Below are positions 46,224 through 52,209 of a DNA stretch of 52,209 nucleotides, piece by piece. The notes below the pieces were generated by a model. That model was given only the letters and a program-made list of their open reading frames with translations, searched no databases and was not told the origin of the DNA. Source of the stretch: Spirosoma fluviale (GTDB lineage Bacteria > Bacteroidota > Bacteroidia > Cytophagales > Spirosomataceae); the NCBI GenBank assembly GCA_945883625.1, contig CAMCXW010000013.1, positions 1 through 52,209 of the forward strand. Reading direction: 5' to 3'. The position numbers and the translations under genes were made by a program. Each line of letters opens with the position of its first letter. The stretch's first letter is position 1.

Positions 46224-47437
46224 TAATATGTATGAGGCAATTCACCATTAACCTCCTCATTCCATGGCAAACCATGTACATTTAATAGTTCCATAAATGG
46301 ATCAGGATTAAATTCTTCCACATTGTATACTCCCGGCTTAAACCAAGTTCCTTCACACATTAGAGAAGCGCCAATCATAGCAGGAACACCAGTAGTATAA
46401 GAAACGCCCTGAGCTTGAACCTCCTTATAACAATCCGCATGATGGCAATTATTATATACGTAATAAGTCGTATCCTGGCCATCTTTAACACCTTTAATCT
46501 GACAACCAATAGATGTTTGTCCGGAATAATTCTCTCCTAAGGTACCCGGCTCCGGTAACACTGCCTTTAAGAACTCTAAAGGCACAATATCCATCCCATT
46601 AAATTTAATAGGGTGAATGGAAGTCATTCCTACATTTTGCAAGACTTCTAAATGAGTTAAATAGGCTTGCCCAAAAGTCATCCAAAAGCGAGCTCTCTTC
46701 AACGTAGGGAAGTTTTTCGTAAGAGACTCTAATTCTTCATGATATAACAAATACGATTCCTTAGGGCCTATATTTGGATAAGAAATTGGCTTATGAATAG
46801 ACATCGCGTCTATTTCAACCCATTGGCCATTTTCCCAATACTTGCCTTTTTGAGTAATCTCTCTAATGTTAATTTCAGGATTAAAATTAGTTGCGAAAGC
46901 TTTGCCATGATCGCCTGCATTACAATCGATTATATCTAAATAATGCATCTCGTCAAAATAATGTTTATTGGCATATGCCGTATAAACACCTGTAACGCCG
47001 GGATCAAATCCACATCCCAACAATGCCATTAAACCCGCCTTCTTAAATCTATCTTGATATGCCCATTGCCATGAATATTCAAATTTCGCCTCATCCTTGG
47101 GTTCATAATTAGCTGTATCCATGTAATGAACGCCAGTTTCTAAACAAGCATCCATAATCGTTAGATCTTGATATGGCAAGGCTACATTAATAACCATAAA
47201 TGGTTTCTCTTTGGTAAATAAATCTACCAAAGCAGGAACATCATCGGCATCAACTTGACGCGTTTGTATGTGCGTAGGTAAACCTATTTTCTTTGCTTCA
47301 TCAGCTATTTCATCACATTTTCGTAATGTACGCGAGGCTAAAATAACCTCAGAAAAAAATGATGGATTCATGGCACATTTCTTTGCCACTACATTTCCTA
47401 CACCACCAGCTCCAATAATTATTACTTTTTTTCCCAT
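46223..47437 (-). CDS. Carboxynorspermidine/carboxyspermidine dehydrogenase (saccharopine dehydrogenase family)
   Basis: A 404-residue enzyme with an N-terminal Rossmann fold (GAGGVGNVVAKK) and the saccharopine-dehydrogenase-like catalytic half (GVHYMDTANYE, GCGFDPGVTGVYTAYAN). It condenses a diamine with aspartate semialdehyde and NADPH to carboxynorspermidine or carboxyspermidine, which NspC then decarboxylates. It lies directly upstream of nspC with a shared base, so they form one operon. A consensus promoter is at 47458-47488. Confidence 0.9.
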   Translation of the reverse strand: MGKKVIIIGAGGVGNVVAKKCAMNPSFFSEVILASRTLRKCDEIADEAKKIGLPTHIQTRQVDADDVPALVDLFTKEKPFMVINVALPYQDLTIMDACLETGVHYMDTANYEPKDEAKFEYSWQWAYQDRFKKAGLMALLGCGFDPGVTGVYTAYANKHYFDEMHYLDIIDCNAGDHGKAFATNFNPEINIREITQKGKYWENGQWVEIDAMSIHKPISYPNIGPKESYLLYHEELESLTKNFPTLKRARFWMTFGQAYLTHLEVLQNVGMTSIHPIKFNGMDIVPLEFLKAVLPEPGTLGENYSGQTSIGCQIKGVKDGQDTTYYVYNNCHHADCYKEVQAQGVSYTTGVPAMIGASLMCEGTWFKPGVYNVEEFNPDPFMELLNVHGLPWNEEVNGELPHTY

Positions 47438-47457
47438 GATTTATTTAAAAAAGAATG

Positions 47458-47488
47458 CAAAAATAACCCATCAAGCACTAGAATCAAA
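47458..47488 (-). promoter_or_regulatory. Consensus promoter of the carboxynorspermidine operon
   Basis: On the minus strand TTTG at 47488-47485, a 19-base spacer, then TATTTTTG at 47465-47458. This is an exact TTTG-N19-TAnnTTTG. Transcription should start near 47452, about 15 bases before the dehydrogenase ATG. It lies immediately after the NlpC/P60 stop. Confidence 0.78.
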
Positions 47489-47491
47489 AAA

Positions 47492-48007
47492 TCAATTTGA
47501 ATTATTTTTAAAAGGGCGAATTGCATTTTCAAACGCCTTAAACCAATAATTAGCATATAATTGATCCGTGCGTACCCCCTTACTCGTACTCGCATGAATA
47601 AAGGTCACTTCATTATTTCCTTTAACAGACGTAACTAATCCGATATGATTAATGGCAACAGATCCATTTGTTCTAAAAAATAACCAATCACCTCGTTGAA
47701 TCTTATTTAGGGGTACCGATAAACCAAAAAGAGCTTGTTGGCCTGAATTACGTGGAATTTCAAAATTATTCGTACTATAAACACGGAATAGTAAACCAGA
47801 ACAATCCATTCCATCACCATTCGCACCACCAGAACGATATGGAATACCGTAAAATTGCTCCGCTGTACGAATCAATTGATCATTCTCATGATCTGAAAAA
47901 TTAGTTGGCAATTCCCTAGAATCCCTTAAATAAGTACTAATCCGATTAATCGATTTACATCCTACTAATCCCCAAAAGCATACGATTAAAACAATGTACT
48001 TAAACAT
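47492..48007 (-). CDS. NlpC/P60-family lipoprotein (putative peptidoglycan endopeptidase)
   Basis: A 171-residue lipoprotein: signal peptide with lipobox LVGC (Cys17), then an NlpC/P60 cysteine peptidase domain. The catalytic cysteine is C69 in DGMDCSGLL, with RGDWLFF and the histidine H121 in INHIGLV, plus HASTSKGV nearby. Such enzymes cut peptide stems between D-Glu and the third residue. It overlaps the end of the helicase gene by 8 bases and is translated after it. Confidence 0.92.
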   Translation of the reverse strand: MFKYIVLIVCFWGLVGCKSINRISTYLRDSRELPTNFSDHENDQLIRTAEQFYGIPYRSGGANGDGMDCSGLLFRVYSTNNFEIPRNSGQQALFGLSVPLNKIQRGDWLFFRTNGSVAINHIGLVTSVKGNNEVTFIHASTSKGVRTDQLYANYWFKAFENAIRPFKNNSN

Positions 48008-51000
48008 AAACTACACTAAGGTCATCTAGATATAATAAAATTCCATCACCAACATCTTGTCCCAATTGAGCCAAAATAGCTTTGTAACGAACGATTTGAT
48101 TTACGTGCTCTTCCATCCTTTTGCCTGTTTTGAAATCTATAATAATGCTTTTACCTGCTTTAGAAATAACGCGGTCAGGCCTAAAAATAGAACCGTCAGG
48201 ACTTAAAATATCTCGTTCCACGAATAAAAGCTCCTCATCAATAAAAAATTCCTTTAGTATAGAGTCGGTCATTACTTGATCGACAAGTACACGAATTGAA
48301 TCATCCAAGTAAAAAAAGGAACTAGACTGATTATCCATCCAATATTGAGCGCCTCTAATTTGCGCTAGAACTTGATGTAAATATTCACCTTCAGACCGCT
48401 TCGATTTGCTTTGTGAATATAAATCTGAAGATTGGGCAACCACACGAAAATCGGGAGATTTAACAATTTTAGTTTGAATTTTTAGCGTACGATCTGATCG
48501 ATCTACTATTTTACTTGACTTATAATGTGGATTAGCCACATTTGCTAAATCATAAAAATCAGTCAATTCAGTAAATTCACCTTGAAGATATACGGGTAAT
48601 CTTTCCAATTTTTCAGACGTATTTACAGCAAATTGAACTAAAACCTCTGCAAGAGACTCTCTGTATACCTGTTTTGTTTTGGGAGCCGAATCTTCATCCG
48701 GCAAAGATGTTAGAATATGTAAGCGCTGTTTAGCCCTCGTAAAAGCCACATACATCATATTCAATGAATCCAGGAAAATACTATGACGCTCTTGTATACT
48801 TTGAGTTTTTAAAACATCCTCATATAAGGCTTCCTTAGCAGCCACCCGGCCATAAGAATACAGTAATTTTTGGTCGTCTAATTCCAATGCCGACAAAGCA
48901 ACTTCTGATAAATTATACCAAATTCGTTCATTACTTGCCTGATGTGTCCAATTGGCAAAAGGAATTATAACAACGGAGTATTCTAATCCTTTTGATTTAT
49001 GAATACTTGTAATTGTAATTGCATTAGAGCCTTCAGGACTAGCGATCGTAATGGAACCTTTATTTAATTCATAGTAGTCTAAAAATTCTTTTAAATCCTC
49101 AGATTGAGTAACTGTGAATTCTTGAATCAAATCTAAAAATTTGAATAAATACTCTGTACCTTCTTTTTGGTTAAATAAATCAAAACAATCAATTATAGCA
49201 TATACTGTTTGTATTATCGTAAGCTCATTAAATTCTTTTAGTGTAGTAGGCCAATTAAAGAGATGAAGAATATGTTCTAAATAGGATGAATTATACTTAG
49301 TTTGATTATGAAAATTAGCTAAATTTTCAACATTAATTTTTTCATTTTTTAATTCACTAACCTGAAAAATGAACTCAATCGCTAAAAATTCATTTGTTGG
49401 ATTATCCTTAAGTTTAAGTAAAGAAATAATGATACCTACTAAATTTGAATAATGAATTAGAAGTGAATCAGATGAAATGATGGGATAACCTCTTTCTTTC
49501 AATTGAATTGCCAAATACCTAGCATGCTTATTTTTTCGAACTAAAATAGCGATGTCCGTATAATTAAATCCTATTCTTACATTTTCTTCAATTTGATTGA
49601 TGACTTGAGAAAGCATCCAAATTTGCTCTATATCTTTAGCATCAGGGTCTAATTTAGGTTTACGAAAAACAGTTAAATCAACAGAACCAGTATACTTATC
49701 CGAAGGAACACGCGGAATTTGCTCCAGAAATTGACCATAAATAGGTTTAATCAAATCAGATTGAGCTGCGTACATTTCTTGTTCAGAAATCCACTTAAAA
49801 AATGAATTGTTGAATGAAACAATCTCAGCTGCACTTCGGTAATTATAAGCTAAATTTTCATTCGCAACCGCTGAAACTAAGTAGTCAAAACGTTCTTCAT
49901 CAAAAGTGCCCTCACCTATTTTTGATTGAATAATTGATTTATCTTTTTGAGTTATGGAAGCAATGAGGCCAACCTCCCCACCTCGAAATTTATATATTGA
50001 TTGTTTTGCGTCACCCACAAGTAAATTTTGATGCCCTAAGGAAACAGAATTTTCTAACAAAGGCATGAAATTTTGCCATTGTAGCATGGAAGTATCTTGA
50101 AATTCATCAATTAAAATATGCGTATACCGATCACCTAATTTTTCATAAATAAAAGGAACTGGGTCATTCGCAATAACTTGATAAAGTCTTTTTGAAAACT
50201 CGGAAATGGAAACTGCTGCATTCTCGTTTTGATAAATTACCAATTCTTCCGCTATAGAGGACAACAAGGCTATCTTTTTAATATCCCGAACAATCCACAA
50301 GAGCAGTTGGTTTCTTGAAAAGTTCTCATCGTACATCGTAACAAAAGATTGTCCAATAGTATGCAATGAATCTGCTAAATCATTAATTTCAATCGCGGTA
50401 CTTTTATCTACTTTACTTGCAGCCCATTGATTAGATTCAAGTGCCTTATTGAGCGAAGAAAATTTAAAATCAACTAATTTTTTATCAGCTAAATATTTCC
50501 TAAAGTAATATACCGGACTGTATCGGCCGCTCGTGAAGTAATCATCTGGAAACTGTAGTGGATTTATGTAGCTGATAAATTCAGAGGCTATATGGAGCAT
50601 CCTAGTCTCAAATTCAAAAATTTGTTGACGAATTTGCGTTTCAATTAACTTAAAATCCTCCATGGAAAGAACATCCATGTGGGGTTTAATTTGATGATAA
50701 GATTCATCTAAACAAATACGTAAAAACTGATGCAGAGTAGCACGTAATAAATTCCAAGATCTACCTTCAGAAACCTCTGTTTTTGCGAAATCAATTAAAA
50801 GTTCTGTTAAATTTGGATCTCCAAGCCGATTAACTTTTTCTAGCAATTGATCAATCAAATGATCCATCAAACCATTCGAATCTAAAATAACTTCAAATTG
50901 ACTCGGTAGATTTAATTCCTCAATGAAAGTAGAACTTAACCGCTGAACAAAACTATCAATAGTCATGACAGAAAATAAACCATAATCTTGTAAAATTTGC

Positions 51001-51308
51001 TGTAGAGCAACTGAAGCACGTTTGGAAATTTCTGTCTTACTTACATCTAACCCTTCTGCTTGAAAATCGACAAATATTAAAGCTAATAGCTCATGATCTT
51101 GATCGCTTTGAGGATTCGAAATGCCTTTTAAATACTCGATTATTCGAGTTCGCATTTCCTCAGCGGCTTTAATCGTAAATGTAACAGCTAAAATGCGCCT
51201 AAAATAACCCCGACGATCCTCCTCGCGTAAGGCCAACTTGATATATTCTAAGGTTAGAGTAAACGTTTTCCCCGAGCCGGCCGATGCAGAAAAGAGTTTT
51301 AAAGACAT
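48000..51308 (-). CDS. UvrD/AddA-like helicase with C-terminal PD-(D/E)XK nuclease
   Basis: A 1102-residue superfamily-1A helicase-nuclease. Walker A is ASAGSGKT (8-15) at the N-terminus, Walker B is IDEFQDTS (about 400), LAYNYRSAAEIV and TITSIHKSKGLEYSVVIIPF are later helicase motifs, and MYVAFTRAKQRLHI is motif VI. The C-terminal PD-(D/E)XK nuclease shows RPDRVIS and DFKTGK at about 1058-1063. It is the AddA/RecB-like part of a double-strand break repair nuclease. The partner AddB-like gene is not in the window. The NlpC gene follows with an 8-base overlap, and pyrG diverges after 110 bases. Confidence 0.93.
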   Translation of the reverse strand: MSLKLFSASAGSGKTFTLTLEYIKLALREEDRRGYFRRILAVTFTIKAAEEMRTRIIEYLKGISNPQSDQDHELLALIFVDFQAEGLDVSKTEISKRASVALQQILQDYGLFSVMTIDSFVQRLSSTFIEELNLPSQFEVILDSNGLMDHLIDQLLEKVNRLGDPNLTELLIDFAKTEVSEGRSWNLLRATLHQFLRICLDESYHQIKPHMDVLSMEDFKLIETQIRQQIFEFETRMLHIASEFISYINPLQFPDDYFTSGRYSPVYYFRKYLADKKLVDFKFSSLNKALESNQWAASKVDKSTAIEINDLADSLHTIGQSFVTMYDENFSRNQLLLWIVRDIKKIALLSSIAEELVIYQNENAAVSISEFSKRLYQVIANDPVPFIYEKLGDRYTHILIDEFQDTSMLQWQNFMPLLENSVSLGHQNLLVGDAKQSIYKFRGGEVGLIASITQKDKSIIQSKIGEGTFDEERFDYLVSAVANENLAYNYRSAAEIVSFNNSFFKWISEQEMYAAQSDLIKPIYGQFLEQIPRVPSDKYTGSVDLTVFRKPKLDPDAKDIEQIWMLSQVINQIEENVRIGFNYTDIAILVRKNKHARYLAIQLKERGYPIISSDSLLIHYSNLVGIIISLLKLKDNPTNEFLAIEFIFQVSELKNEKINVENLANFHNQTKYNSSYLEHILHLFNWPTTLKEFNELTIIQTVYAIIDCFDLFNQKEGTEYLFKFLDLIQEFTVTQSEDLKEFLDYYELNKGSITIASPEGSNAITITSIHKSKGLEYSVVIIPFANWTHQASNERIWYNLSEVALSALELDDQKLLYSYGRVAAKEALYEDVLKTQSIQERHSIFLDSLNMMYVAFTRAKQRLHILTSLPDEDSAPKTKQVYRESLAEVLVQFAVNTSEKLERLPVYLQGEFTELTDFYDLANVANPHYKSSKIVDRSDRTLKIQTKIVKSPDFRVVAQSSDLYSQSKSKRSEGEYLHQVLAQIRGAQYWMDNQSSSFFYLDDSIRVLVDQVMTDSILKEFFIDEELLFVERDILSPDGSIFRPDRVISKAGKSIIIDFKTGKRMEEHVNQIVRYKAILAQLGQDVGDGILLYLDDLSVVYV

Positions 51309-51380
51309 AGAATAATTTTAAATTCAAGACGAATGCAAGATAAAATAAAAATAGGATTAATTCGGTGTGGTATTTATTCC

Positions 51381-51388
51381 TATCTTTG
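51381..51388 (+). promoter_or_regulatory. Possible -7 element for pyrG
   Basis: TATCTTTG fits TAnnTTTG and lies 30 bases before the pyrG ATG at 51419. No TTTG is present at the usual upstream distance. Confidence 0.4.
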
Positions 51389-51409
51389 TTTCCCGTAACC
51401 AAATAATGA

Positions 51410-52209
<800 letters not shown>

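Overview
The window looks like a chromosomal segment of an AT-rich member of the Bacteroidota, probably close to the Cytophagales; the phylum is well supported and the order is a guess. The main reason is the promoter type: TTTG, a 19-base spacer and TAnnTTTG (the Bacteroidota sigma-A form) occurs upstream of several genes, and start codons have no obvious Shine-Dalgarno sequence. A split transketolase, a Bacteroidota-type LptE lipoprotein, Bat-like proteins and a carboxynorspermidine pathway fit the same group. There is no insertion sequence, prophage, CRISPR array, plasmid function or defence island. Almost everything is housekeeping DNA in short operons that change strand often.

Layout. 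1-4211 holds most of gltB (minus strand, 3' end outside the window). 4417-6997 is a minus-strand group: a degenerate BatB-like and BatC-like pair, purC and a STAS-domain protein. 7059-9019 carries an aminotransferase and a queuosine-precursor transporter. 9005-12034 is a head-to-head pair, an rRNA/tRNA methyltransferase and an Omp85-family lipoprotein. 12039-16120 is a tight minus-strand operon: sucC, a fumarylacetoacetate hydrolase family enzyme, a bcp-type peroxiredoxin and both transketolase halves. 16217-23076 runs on the plus strand: a LolD-like ATPase, miaB, a sigma-54 activator, lptE, a hypothetical gene, secG, groES and groEL, closed by a strong terminator.

23145-28138 is the most irregular part: a HAD 5'-nucleotidase, an MFS transporter, an unrecognised 95-residue protein, a headless remnant of a GntR-type regulator, then GNAT, RluD-like and D-cysteine desulfhydrase-like genes. 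28127-30125 has sufB without sufC or sufD, and an Lrp/AsnC regulator. 30260-30402 is a tRNA-like RNA of about 143 bases, the most unusual object in the window. 30538-37469 is a series of mostly single genes separated by intrinsic terminators: a 1-Cys peroxiredoxin, pgi, hisS, a 47-residue basic protein, a DUF1080 protein, a zinc-knuckle methyltransferase and aminopeptidase P. 37719-44976 holds lepA, the pyruvate dehydrogenase E2 subunit, and hisG-hisD-hisC coupled to a small beta-barrel gene. Then come tRNA-Ala(GGC), the carboxynorspermidine operon, an NlpC/P60 lipoprotein, an AddA-like helicase-nuclease and the first 263 codons of pyrG.

No multi-gene novel system is evident. The best candidates for new biology are the tRNA-like RNA, which has a class II body, a GUC anticodon, several aspartate identity bases and a variable region of about 74 bases, and the short conserved-looking basic protein with its own consensus promoter and terminator.
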